Shown here: positions 54,746-64,000 of the stretch, one piece after another
How positions within the stretch are numbered: position 1 is the stretch's first letter
Layout of the letters: each line of letters begins with the position of its first letter
Assembly: GCF_000026185.1 (NCBI RefSeq)
Contig: NC_010694.1
Location: 2,170,001-2,234,000 of the forward strand
Source of the DNA: Erwinia tasmaniensis Et1/99
GTDB lineage: Bacteria > Pseudomonadota > Gammaproteobacteria > Enterobacterales > Enterobacteriaceae
Direction: 5' to 3'
Length of the DNA: 64,000 bases
The notes under the pieces: model-generated
What the model was told of the DNA's origin: nothing
The model's database searches: none
Seen by the model: only the letters and a program-made list of their open reading frames with translations
Made by a program: the position numbers and the translations under genes

Positions 54746-54921
54746 AGTAACTACGCCTATTCCGGCCACCGTGGACCGTTCCTTAAAAAGTTAGAACTGA
54801 GTAAGGTGCGATTCAATCACGCCCGGATTTTAATTTATAACTAACCAGTTACCCCTGTCGCTTCTGCGGCCCCGCAATCACCTGGAAAAATTCAGCGACC
54901 GGCTGCTGTTGCGGACAAACA
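54746..54921. repeat. 176-bp linker repeat, copy 3
   Basis: Third copy of the linker at 49476-49651, again exactly 176 bp. Confidence 0.8.
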
Positions 54922-54967
54922 CGGGTATGACGTCACGGTCAAAGAACACACCCAGCTCGACGGCGCT

Positions 54968-56737
54968 GTGATTGCCAGCACGGCAGACAAGGAGAAAAAC
55001 CGTCTCGATACCGGCACGCTGGGCTGGACGGACATCCACAACCAGGCGGACTACAGTGCAACGCACAGCGGCGGTTCATTCAGCACCGGCGGGCCGGTGG
55101 GCAAAGAACTGCTGACCAATATGGCCGGCGGCATGCTGTCGGGTGCCAACAACAGCGGGCACGCTGAAGGCACGACAAAAGCCGCCGTCAGCGAGGGTGT
55201 GCTGATAATCCGCGACGCCGACAAACAGCAGCAGGATGTGGCGCAGCTAAACCACGATACCGGCCACGCCAACGACGGCAGCATCAGCCCGATATTCAAC
55301 AAGGAGAAGGAGCAGAACCGGCTTAAACAGGCCCAGCTTATCGGCGAAATTGGCGGTCAGGCGATGGACGTTATCCGCACCCAGGGAGAAATCGCCGGGC
55401 TGAAGGCGCAGAAAGACCCGGGCGCGCTGGCGCAGGCCCGGGAGCAGCTGGAGAAGAGTGAAAAACCGGCGAGCGACGCGGAGGTGATGCAGCGGGCGTA
55501 TGACAATGCCATGAAGCAGTACGGCACCGGCAGCGACCTGCAGAAAGCGGCACAGGCGGTGACCGGCGCGCTGACGGCGCTGGCTGGCAACAACCTGGCC
55601 GGAGCGCTGGCCAGCGGCGCATCGCCGTATCTGGCGACGGAAATCAAGAGGATGACCACCAACCCGCTAACCGGCGAGGTGGACGTTGCGGCCAACGCCA
55701 TGGCGCACGCGGTGCTGGGCGCGGTAACCGCGCAGCTCAGCAATCAATCCGCGGTCGCCGGAGGGCTGGGCGCCGGCGGCGGCGAACTGGCGGCACGGGT
55801 TATTGCGGATAAACTGTTCCATGCCGATACGCCAGAGAAGATAGCGCGGCTGAGCGAAAGCGAGAAACAGCAGGTCAGCGCGCTGAGCCAGCTTGCTTCG
55901 GGGCTTGCAGGCGGTCTGGCGACGAACGATACTGCCGGAGCGGTAACCGGCGGGCAGGCTGGAAAAAATGCGGTGGAGAATAATCTTCTGGGCGGAAATG
56001 AAGAGACCCAGACGAAGTTCGTGCAGGAGCATGGCAAGGATGTGCTGTCCTGTGTAGATAACCCCGGCTCGGCATCCTGCCAGAAAGGCATGGCGATGAA
56101 TGATGCGCTGATGGTTGCTCTGCCAGCGGGGCTGGGTGGCGGTGTTCTTGCTGCCGCAACGCCTGAAATTGCGGCGGCAGCGAAAGCAGCGCTACAAGCC
56201 TGTGCGGGTAACGTGGCCTTGTGCCTGAACAATGTCGGCATCCAGATGTCGGAAGCAATAGTACCGGGTGGCGTGGGCGCTGGCGGTGCGGTGGGTATAG
56301 GTAAGACGGTAACGGAAGCGACAGCCGCGTAGGCCGAAGCTGTGGCGGCAAATGCGGCGAAGAACAGCCAATTGCCAACGGGAACTGTTTTTGATTCGAT
56401 TAAAGGTACTCAACCTGTATATTCTGGTTCAGTAATTCCTAAATCCTTTGAAATGACATTACCAAATGGTCAAAAGGTATGGGTACACGGTAATGCCACC
56501 GAGCATATGGTAGAGTATGTAGCATCAAAAGCTGTTACACATACACCTGAAGCTGTAAGGCTTGCCAGTCAGGAAGAACTAAGAAGCTTCCAGTCTGCTG
56601 TAAATACAGCGACGAAAAATAATATTCCTTATGGTCAGAGAATAACTGTTGATGGCTGGTAATTGGAGATCAAACCTCCCCGCGCAGCTGGTGAGTTGCC
56701 GACGATCATTCATACTCGTTATGTAGGATCACATTAA
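54968..56737 (+). pseudogene. orphan CdiA-CT 3, broken by two nonsense codons
   Basis: Homology to cdiA begins at 54922; pretoxin type as in orphan 2, VENN at 55973-55984. The unique part runs in one frame to TAA 56735-56737, directly before the immunity ATG, but contains TAG at 56330-56332 (between TVTEATAA and AEAVAANAAK) and TAA at 56660-56662 (after ITVDGW). Residues beyond the second stop, LEIKPPRAAGELPTIIHTRY, still read as a coherent toxin end. A Cys/Gly-rich pretoxin (LSCVDNPGSASCQKGM) precedes a C-terminal domain with GTVFDSIKGTQPVYSGSVIP and WVHGNATEHMVEY, a pattern I have seen on other CdiA/MafB-type toxins; activity unknown. Confidence 0.85.
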
Positions 56738-57121
56738 ATGGATATAGAAATTAGCAACCCTATAGATATCGCATTGAATGTAGTGGAACTTGATGAACAC
56801 CTCCTATCAATTAAATTTAATATAGCCATTCGAGTAAAGAAATTTGGTTATAGTTCAGATGTGAACTCTGATTTATGGGTAGAATGTCAGTGTTTTGATA
56901 CATTTATCGATAATATGCGAAAAGGTAATATAGCTGCTCTTAAAGATATTAATGGTTTTTTTGAGTTACAGGTGAATCCTGCTCAAAATTGGCTTGAATG
57001 GTCATGTGCTAAAGAAGATCTGGATGGCTATATCACATCAGCACAAGGTAGAGAAAAGCTAACTGACGAATCGAAAAATGCCATATACGAGGCATTCCAT
57101 GATTATCCTAAATGGTGGTAA
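56738..57121 (+). CDS. orphan CdiI 3
   Basis: A 127-residue acidic protein, intact although its toxin is not. Starts at the base after the toxin's final stop. WVECQCFDTFIDNMRKGN and NWLEWSCAKEDLDGYI resemble small immunity proteins of polymorphic toxins, but I cannot name the family. AT-rich. Usually annotated as hypothetical. Confidence 0.75.
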   Translation: MDIEISNPIDIALNVVELDEHLLSIKFNIAIRVKKFGYSSDVNSDLWVECQCFDTFIDNMRKGNIAALKDINGFFELQVNPAQNWLEWSCAKEDLDGYITSAQGREKLTDESKNAIYEAFHDYPKWW

Positions 57122-57139
57122 TCATTAAAAAATAATACA

Positions 57140-57168
57140 AACCCCAGCCAACCAGCTGGGGTTTTACT
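57140..57168 (+). terminator. intrinsic terminator after orphan cdiI 3
   Basis: AACCCCAGC (57140-57148) pairs with GCTGGGGTT (57155-57163), then TTACTTT. Confidence 0.85.
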
Positions 57169-57183
57169 TTATAGTCCAGTCAG

Positions 57184-57399
57184 TTACCCTTCCCCCGCCA
57201 GCCGGATGATCAGCTGCCCCGGTTCGGTGGTCACCTCGATCTTCTGACCGGTATCAAATCCCAGCTCCGCCATCCAGTGCCCCTTCAGTGTAATGGACGG
57301 TGACGGCAGGTGCTTAATATGATCCCTGATATAGCCCACGGTATAACGTCTTGATGTAGAGGGTGTGACCTTCTCTGACTTATGATGTTGCTCAGCCAT
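57184..57399 (-). CDS. SymE-like protein (intact copy)
   Basis: 71 residues from ATG 57399: MAEQHHKSEKVTPSTSRRY, then YIRDHIKHLPSPSITLKGHW and LGFDTGQKIEVTTEPGQLII, an AbrB-fold swapped-hairpin pattern typical of the SymE family. E. coli SymE is a type I toxin-antitoxin toxin under SOS control that compacts nucleoids; no LexA box is seen here. A GTG 24 nt upstream would also be in frame. Only this copy, at the right end of the array, has an open frame. Related symE-like genes are common beside CDI/Rhs immunity genes; a role there is unproven. Confidence 0.8.
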   Translation of the reverse strand: MAEQHHKSEKVTPSTSRRYTVGYIRDHIKHLPSPSITLKGHWMAELGFDTGQKIEVTTEPGQLIIRLAGEG

Positions 57400-57456
57400 A
57401 GTAACTACGCCTATTCCGGCCACCGTGGACTGTTCCTTAAAAAGTTAGAACTGAGT

Positions 57457-57600
57457 TACAGGGCATGCGTGACCGGGCGTTGCTGGAACGACTGTGGTCA
57501 ACGGACGTCCGGTGAGGTGGTGCGGCTTTGTAGACGGACAGCGCGGCCTTCTCACGGAAGATAATGATCATCGTGCTGGGTAAGGGAAAGCCGTTTTGAA
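57457..57600 (+). pseudogene. tyrosine recombinase remnant
   Basis: Just past the truncated linker (identity to other linkers stops near 57456), GMRDRALLERLWSTDVR-stop followed by VDGQRGLLT in another frame matches the RDRALLE-LWSTG-R ... DVDGQRGLL segment of XerC-like integrases found with mobile elements. Only this 45-codon trace remains, with frameshift and stops. Confidence 0.5.
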
Positions 57601-57817
57601 TGACTTTTTCACCCAGGAAGGACGAGTATTCGGACTTATGGAGAAATGACCAATCCGAGTGGTCACACGGTTTATAACGTCGGATATGTCACGGCAATCC
57701 AAAAGACTCTGGGCGTTCACGTTTAGCGACAAAGGACGGTTTTTTCATCATTTATAATGATAAGCGTCATAAAGTATGTAACTTATGGAGTGATACCGAA
57801 CTTAAAAGGAGAGGATA
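57601..57817. other. intergenic region before nudJ
   Basis: No gene. Probably more of the decayed recombinase/mobile DNA, then the nudJ leader (AAAAGGAGAGG before ATG 57818). Confidence 0.4.
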
Positions 57818-58294
57818 ATGTTCAAACCGCATGTCACCGTCGCTACCGTGGTACAAGCTGAGGGACTGTTTCTTGTAGTAGAAGAACGGGTACGCGGGCG
57901 CACAACCTGGAATCAGCCTGCCGGGCACCTGGAAGCCGATGAAACCCTTTTGCAGGCGGCGGTGCGGGAATTATCAGAAGAAACCGGTATTGAAGCCGTT
58001 CCGCAGGCCTTTCTGCGCCTGCATCAGTGGATAGCGCCAGACAATACGCCGTTCCTCCGATTCCTGTTCGCTCTTGACCTGCCAAAAGCGGTCGAAACCT
58101 CGCCGCAGGATCGCGATATTGACCGCTGCTGGTGGCTAACGGCAGACGATATCATCGCCTCAAAAAAGCTACGTTCCCCGCTGGTAGCAGAAAGTCTGCA
58201 TATTTATCAGACCGGAGAGCGTTATCCGCTGGAAATTCTTAGCGCCTTTCAATGGCCGTTTAGCGAGAGTGCGCACGCCGCCGCCGCATGGTAG
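57818..58294 (+). CDS. nudJ: NudJ, Nudix phosphatase
   Basis: A 158-residue Nudix hydrolase whose Nudix box reads [24 protein letters not shown]-terminal [15 protein letters not shown] and WNQPAGH match E. coli NudJ (153). NudJ hydrolyses nucleoside tri/diphosphates and the thiamine precursor HMP-PP. AAGGAGAGG precedes the ATG. It is followed by mnmA, the E. coli order, so the CDI island sits exactly between rluE and nudJ. Confidence 0.93.
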   Translation: MFKPHVTVATVVQAEGLFLVVEERVRGRTTWNQPAGHLEADETLLQAAVRELSEETGIEAVPQAFLRLHQWIAPDNTPFLRFLFALDLPKAVETSPQDRDIDRCWWLTADDIIASKKLRSPLVAESLHIYQTGERYPLEILSAFQWPFSESAHAAAAW

Positions 58295-58403
58295 AATGCG
58301 TCCGCAATTTTATCAGAGCCGCCTTTAACGGCTCCTGGTACCCTGAATGCTTTAGCTCTTTGCCTAAAAAATGACGGGTAGAAACTTTAAAGTCAGGTAT
58401 ACG

Positions 58404-59513
58404 ATGTCTAACAGCCAGAAAAAAGTGATCGTCGGCATGTCCGGCGGCGTTGACTCCTCCGTTTCGGCCTGGTTGCTACAGCAACAGGGCTATCAGGTTG
58501 AAGGCCTGTTTATGAAGAACTGGGAGGAGGATGATGGTGAGGAGTATTGCACCGCAGCAGAAGATCTTGCTGATGCCCAGGCCGTCTGCGACAAACTCGG
58601 CATCTATCTTCATACGGTCAATTTTGCCGCCGAATATTGGGATAATGTTTTCGAGCTCTTCCTCGAAGAGTACAAGGCTGGGCGTACGCCAAACCCCGAC
58701 ATACTGTGTAATAAAGAGATAAAGTTCAAAGCTTTCCTGGAGTTTGCGGCGGAAGATTTAGGGGCAGACTATATTGCCACCGGTCACTATGTGCGCCGAC
58801 AGGATGTCGACGGCAAAAGCCGCCTGCTGCGTGGTCTGGACGGTAATAAAGATCAGAGTTACTTTCTCTACACGCTCGGACATGAACAGATTGCACAAAG
58901 CCTGTTCCCGGTCGGTGAGCTTGCCAAACCGGAAGTACGCCGCATCGCAGAACAGCTTGAACTGGTCACCGCAAAGAAAAAAGATTCTACCGGTATCTGT
59001 TTTATTGGCGAACGCAAGTTTACCGAGTTCCTTTCGCGTTACTTACCGGCACAGCCAGGGCCGATCCTTTCAGTAGACGGGGATAACGTGGGCCAGCATC
59101 AGGGCCTGATGTACCATACTCTGGGTCAGCGCAAAGGGCTGGGGATTGGCGGTAGAAAAGAAGCGAATGACGATCCCTGGTACGTGGTAGACAAAGACGT
59201 GGCCAATAATGTGCTGGTTGTCGCACAGGGCCACGAACATCCTCGCCTGATGTCGACAGGTCTGATTGCCCAGCAGCTGCACTGGGTTGACAGAGATAGT
59301 CTGACCACGCCTCTGCGCTGTACGGTGAAAACCCGCTATCGCCAGCAAGATATCCCCTGCACAGTCACCCCCGTTGATGCTGAACGCATTGAGGTGCGTT
59401 TTGATTTTCCGGTGGCGGCCGTTACGCCTGGGCAGTCCGCGGTGTTTTATCTGGATGAAGTCTGTCTCGGTGGCGGCATTATTGAACAACGTCTGGCGTT
59501 AACTCACACATAA
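58404..59513 (+). CDS. mnmA: MnmA, tRNA 2-thiouridylase
   Basis: A 369-residue protein almost identical in motif to E. coli MnmA (368): PP-loop [16 protein letters not shown], catalytic cysteines in [12 protein letters not shown] and [12 protein letters not shown], and TGHYVRR. It thiolates U34 of tRNA for Lys, Glu and Gln. ATG 58404 (MSNSQKK) is the family start; an upstream in-frame ATG at 58371 lies in the leader. hflD follows after 25 bp. Confidence 0.95.
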   Translation: MSNSQKKVIVGMSGGVDSSVSAWLLQQQGYQVEGLFMKNWEEDDGEEYCTAAEDLADAQAVCDKLGIYLHTVNFAAEYWDNVFELFLEEYKAGRTPNPDILCNKEIKFKAFLEFAAEDLGADYIATGHYVRRQDVDGKSRLLRGLDGNKDQSYFLYTLGHEQIAQSLFPVGELAKPEVRRIAEQLELVTAKKKDSTGICFIGERKFTEFLSRYLPAQPGPILSVDGDNVGQHQGLMYHTLGQRKGLGIGGRKEANDDPWYVVDKDVANNVLVVAQGHEHPRLMSTGLIAQQLHWVDRDSLTTPLRCTVKTRYRQQDIPCTVTPVDAERIEVRFDFPVAAVTPGQSAVFYLDEVCLGGGIIEQRLALTHT

Positions 59514-59538
59514 CTTAACGAGCCGGGAGTCCATCACC

Positions 59539-61583
<2,045 letters not shown>

Positions 61584-61590
61584 TGGGCAG

Positions 61591-61616
61591 CATGGGCTGG
61601 CGCAAGTTAGCCCATG
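61591..61616 (+). terminator. hairpin between purB and phoP
   Basis: CATGGGCT (61591-61598) pairs with AGCCCATG (61609-61616), 7 bp after purB. No U-tract. Its last bases overlap the PhoP box. Confidence 0.45.
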
Positions 61617-61649
61617 TTAAGCTGCGGTTTATTCGCTTTCCGCTATACT
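61615..61649 (+). promoter_or_regulatory. PhoP box and -10 element of phoPQ
   Basis: TGTTAA (61615-61620), 5-bp spacer, GGTTTA (61626-61631) matches the PhoP direct repeat (T/G)GTTTA-N5-(T/G)GTTTA at 11 of 12 positions; TATACT (61644-61649) lies 12 bp further, the spacing of the autoregulated phoP promoter in E. coli and Salmonella. Confidence 0.85.
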
Positions 61650-61703
61650 TTTTCAATCTGTGCTGCCGATATCTGGCACTTCATTATTCTTAAGGATTTC
61701 GCT

Positions 61704-62372
61704 ATGCGTGTGTTAGTTGTGGAAGATAACCCACTGCTTCGTCATCATTTGGCGGTGCAGCTGCGCGAGATGGGCCACCAGGTCGATGCGGCTGAAGATG
61801 CTAAGGAAGCTGACTATTTCCTCAATGAACACACTCCTGATATTACGCTAGTCGATCTCGGCTTACCTGATGAAGACGGTATGACCCTGATCCGCCGCTG
61901 GCGTACGCAGGAGGTGCGGCAGCCCATTCTGGTGCTGACCGCCCGTGACGGCTGGCAAGCAAAGGTGGAAGCGCTGGAGGCAGGTGCCGACGACTACGTG
62001 ACCAAGCCGTTTCATATTGAGGAAGTGGTCGCACGTCTGCAGGCATTAATGCGCCGTAACTGCGGGCTGGCCTCACAAATTATTACCCTGCAACCTTTTC
62101 AGATAGATCTGTCGCGTCGTGAAGTGACTATTCACGAGCGCCTGTTAAAGCTGACGGCGTTTGAATACACCATTCTTGAAACGTTGATCCGCAATGCCGG
62201 TAAAGTGGTCAGCAAGGATTCACTGATGCTGCAACTCTATCCCGACGCTGAACTGCGTGAGAGCCATACCATTGACGTGTTGATGGGGCGGCTGCGCAAA
62301 AAGATTCAGGCTGAATACGCACAGGAAGTGATTACCACGGTGCGCGGTCTGGGCTACCGCTTCGATCTCTGA
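61704..62372 (+). CDS. phoP: PhoP, response regulator
   Basis: A 222-residue OmpR-family regulator: receiver domain with [11 protein letters not shown], phosphoacceptor Asp in [11 protein letters not shown], Lys in [10 protein letters not shown]-terminal winged helix with [10 protein letters not shown] and [10 protein letters not shown]. Controls Mg-responsive, acid- and peptide-stress genes. ATG 61704 after AAGGA; upstream extension at 61614 is in the promoter. phoQ starts 4 bp after its stop. Confidence 0.97.
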   Translation: MRVLVVEDNPLLRHHLAVQLREMGHQVDAAEDAKEADYFLNEHTPDITLVDLGLPDEDGMTLIRRWRTQEVRQPILVLTARDGWQAKVEALEAGADDYVTKPFHIEEVVARLQALMRRNCGLASQIITLQPFQIDLSRREVTIHERLLKLTAFEYTILETLIRNAGKVVSKDSLMLQLYPDAELRESHTIDVLMGRLRKKIQAEYAQEVITTVRGLGYRFDL

Positions 62373-62376
62373 AAAT

Positions 62377-63822
62377 ATGTTTAATTTTAGCCTGCGCCGT
62401 AAAAAACCGTTCTCTTTACGCATTCGCTTTATCCTTGCCACCGCAGCCGTTGTCCTGACCATGTCACTCTCTTACGGTATGGTTGCGGTGGTCGGTTATG
62501 TGGTGAGCTTCGACAAAAACACCTATCGCGTACTGCGCAGTGAAAGCAATCTTTTTTTCACGCTGGCGAAATGGAAGGACGATAAGCTCACTATCGTACA
62601 ACCCGAACGCGTGACGCTTAACTTTCCAGCCCTGGTGTTTATTTATGACGATCACGGCAATTTGCTGTGGCAACAGCGAGATGTGCCGGATATCCGCTCA
62701 AAAATTCAGCGCAATTGGCTAAACAAATCTGATTTCTACGAGATTGACACCAATAATCATACCAGTCGCGAAGTGCTGGGCGATGACCATAACGCACAGC
62801 AAAAATTGACCGACTACGACGATGACGGTAATGAAACGCTCACGCACTCGGTCGCGGTCAATCGCTACGATGCCACGCTGACTTTGCCAAAGCTAACCAT
62901 CGTGGTAGTGGACTCTATCCCGCAGGAGTTACAACATTCCGACGTAGTGTGGTCATGGTTCAGCTACGTACTGCTGGCCAATCTGCTGCTGATCATTCCG
63001 CTCTTATGGCTTGCCGCACACTGGAGCTTGCGCCCCATCGGCGCGCTGGCGGCACAGGTACGTGAGCTTGAGGGTGGCAGTCGTGAAACTCTCGACCCGT
63101 CAACGCCGCAAGAGCTGAAGGGGCTGGTGCGCAATCTCAACCTGCTGCTGGACAATGAACGCCAGCGCTATACCCGCTACCGAACCACCTTAAGCGATTT
63201 AGCACACAGCCTGAAAACGCCGCTGGCGGTATTGCAGAGCACGCTACGTTCGCTGCGCGGCGGGCGTAACCTCTCTATACAACAGGCTGAACCGATAATG
63301 CTGGAGCAGATCAGTCGTATTTCCCAGCAGATCGGCTATTACCTGCATCGCGCCAGCATGCAGGCGGATCACAATGCGCTCAAACGCGACATGCACTCCG
63401 TCCCTGCCCTGCTTGATAGCCTGATCTCGGCGCTGAACAAAGTTTATCAGCGCAAAGGCGTAGTATTGACGCTTGATATCTCGCCTGAGGTTATCTTTGT
63501 CGGCGAGCAAAACGATTTTATGGAAGTCATGGGTAACGTGCTGGATAACGCCTGTAAATACTGCCTGGAGTTTGTTGAAGTCAGCGTGCAGCAGACGGAA
63601 AACACGTTACGCATCTATGTTGAAGATGACGGGCCGGGCATCCCGGAAAACAAGCGCGACCTGGTATTTATTCGCGGCCAACGTGCGGATACCATGCGCC
63701 CCGGTCAAGGACTTGGACTGTCGCTGGCGCGTGATATTCTTGAGCAGTATGCCGGGGATATCAACGCCAGCACCAGTAAGCTTGGCGGCGCACGCATGGA
63801 AGTCATTTTTCAGCGCCAGTAG
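62377..63822 (+). CDS. phoQ: PhoQ, Mg/antimicrobial peptide sensor kinase
   Basis: A 481-residue sensor kinase. Two membrane helices (about 17-40 and 192-213) enclose a PhoQ sensor domain with the acidic patch [17 protein letters not shown]; compared with E. coli EDDDDAE it is less acidic, which could shift Mg or peptide affinity. HAMP, then H-box [11 protein letters not shown] with His277 (same number as E. coli), N-box [11 protein letters not shown], and DDGPGIPE and [13 protein letters not shown] motifs. Confidence 0.96.
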   Translation: MFNFSLRRKKPFSLRIRFILATAAVVLTMSLSYGMVAVVGYVVSFDKNTYRVLRSESNLFFTLAKWKDDKLTIVQPERVTLNFPALVFIYDDHGNLLWQQRDVPDIRSKIQRNWLNKSDFYEIDTNNHTSREVLGDDHNAQQKLTDYDDDGNETLTHSVAVNRYDATLTLPKLTIVVVDSIPQELQHSDVVWSWFSYVLLANLLLIIPLLWLAAHWSLRPIGALAAQVRELEGGSRETLDPSTPQELKGLVRNLNLLLDNERQRYTRYRTTLSDLAHSLKTPLAVLQSTLRSLRGGRNLSIQQAEPIMLEQISRISQQIGYYLHRASMQADHNALKRDMHSVPALLDSLISALNKVYQRKGVVLTLDISPEVIFVGEQNDFMEVMGNVLDNACKYCLEFVEVSVQQTENTLRIYVEDDGPGIPENKRDLVFIRGQRADTMRPGQGLGLSLARDILEQYAGDINASTSKLGGARMEVIFQRQ

Positions 63823-64000
63823 CCTACCCGCTTAAGGTTTCAGCTTAATTTATTTCGTTGCAGTCGGGTAGCAGAACAAAATTTCAGCCCATTTCTGAAC
63901 AGCGCGGGGGAAACTCTGCCCCGAAGGGCGCGGGGCCCACAACAGGGCAGGCTGAAACGGCAACTCTCCTCGGCCAGTACATCGCACTGCCTGAAGTATG
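63823..64000. other. sequence after phoQ
   Basis: No gene or clear terminator in the last 178 bp. Confidence 0.4.

Noticed and set aside
36336..57400. CRISPR array suspected from repetition
   Set aside because: The repeats are kilobase-long coding duplications and FHA protein repeats, not short direct repeats with uniform spacers.
57400..57460. LexA box for the intact symE-like gene
   Set aside because: CTGAGTTACAG near 57450 lacks the CTGT-N8-ACAG spacing.

Overview
The window is chromosomal DNA of an enterobacterium, most probably of the Erwinia/Pantoea type. The backbone matches the 25-27 min region of E. coli: ycgZ-ymgA-ariR, treA, ymgE, ycgR, emtA, ldcA, dinI, icd, rluE, nudJ, mnmA, hflD, purB, phoP and phoQ are all recognisable and mostly in the familiar order. 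Accessory blocks have been inserted between these genes. The genus is an inference from overall protein similarity and gene order, not from a marker gene.

Bases 1-4.4 kb hold the tail of an unknown gene, a membrane-anchored CadC/ToxR-type regulator, the small ycgZ-ymgA-ariR biofilm/Rcs connector genes and two tandem YgdI/YgdR-type lipoproteins. From 4.6 to 14.7 kb there is a self-contained anaerobic C4-dicarboxylate module: the DcuS/DcuR two-component system, an ApbE flavin transferase, a three-domain cytoplasmic NADH:fumarate reductase (Old Yellow Enzyme + FMN-bind + FAD domains), a DASS-family transporter and a class I fumarase. The intergenic region between reductase and transporter carries a perfect FNR box. 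From 15 to 25.5 kb are a LysE-family remnant, an exported two-gene unit of unknown role, a type 2 ArgC, trehalase, ymgE, ycgR (with a flagellar sigma-28 promoter), emtA, ldcA, a metallo-beta-lactamase-fold gene and dinI (with a LexA box).

From 25.7 to 33.3 kb is phage-derived or horizontally acquired DNA: two holin genes without an endolysin, a frameshifted effector-like gene with an intact putative immunity partner, and a gtrABC-type glucosylation cluster. The gtr cluster lies between the 3' end of icd and a 21-bp imperfect copy of that 3' end, so it looks like a mini-element or relic at the icd phage attachment site.

From 36.3 to 57.4 kb, between rluE and nudJ, lies a large contact-dependent growth inhibition (CDI) island: cdiB, a 3577-codon cdiA reading frame interrupted by one in-frame TAA, its immunity gene, and three tandem orphan cdiA-CT/cdiI cassettes. 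Each of the four toxin/immunity units is followed by a rho-independent terminator and an antisense symE-like gene; a 176-bp linker links consecutive units. The resident toxin looks like a colicin E3-type 16S rRNase, one orphan is an EndoU RNase, one is unassigned and one carries two nonsense codons. Three of the four symE copies share the same nonsense codon. About 1 kb of near-identical sequence upstream of each toxin would allow recombination of orphan toxins into cdiA.

The right end (57.8-64 kb) is core genome: nudJ, mnmA, hflD, purB and the phoPQ operon with a PhoP box.
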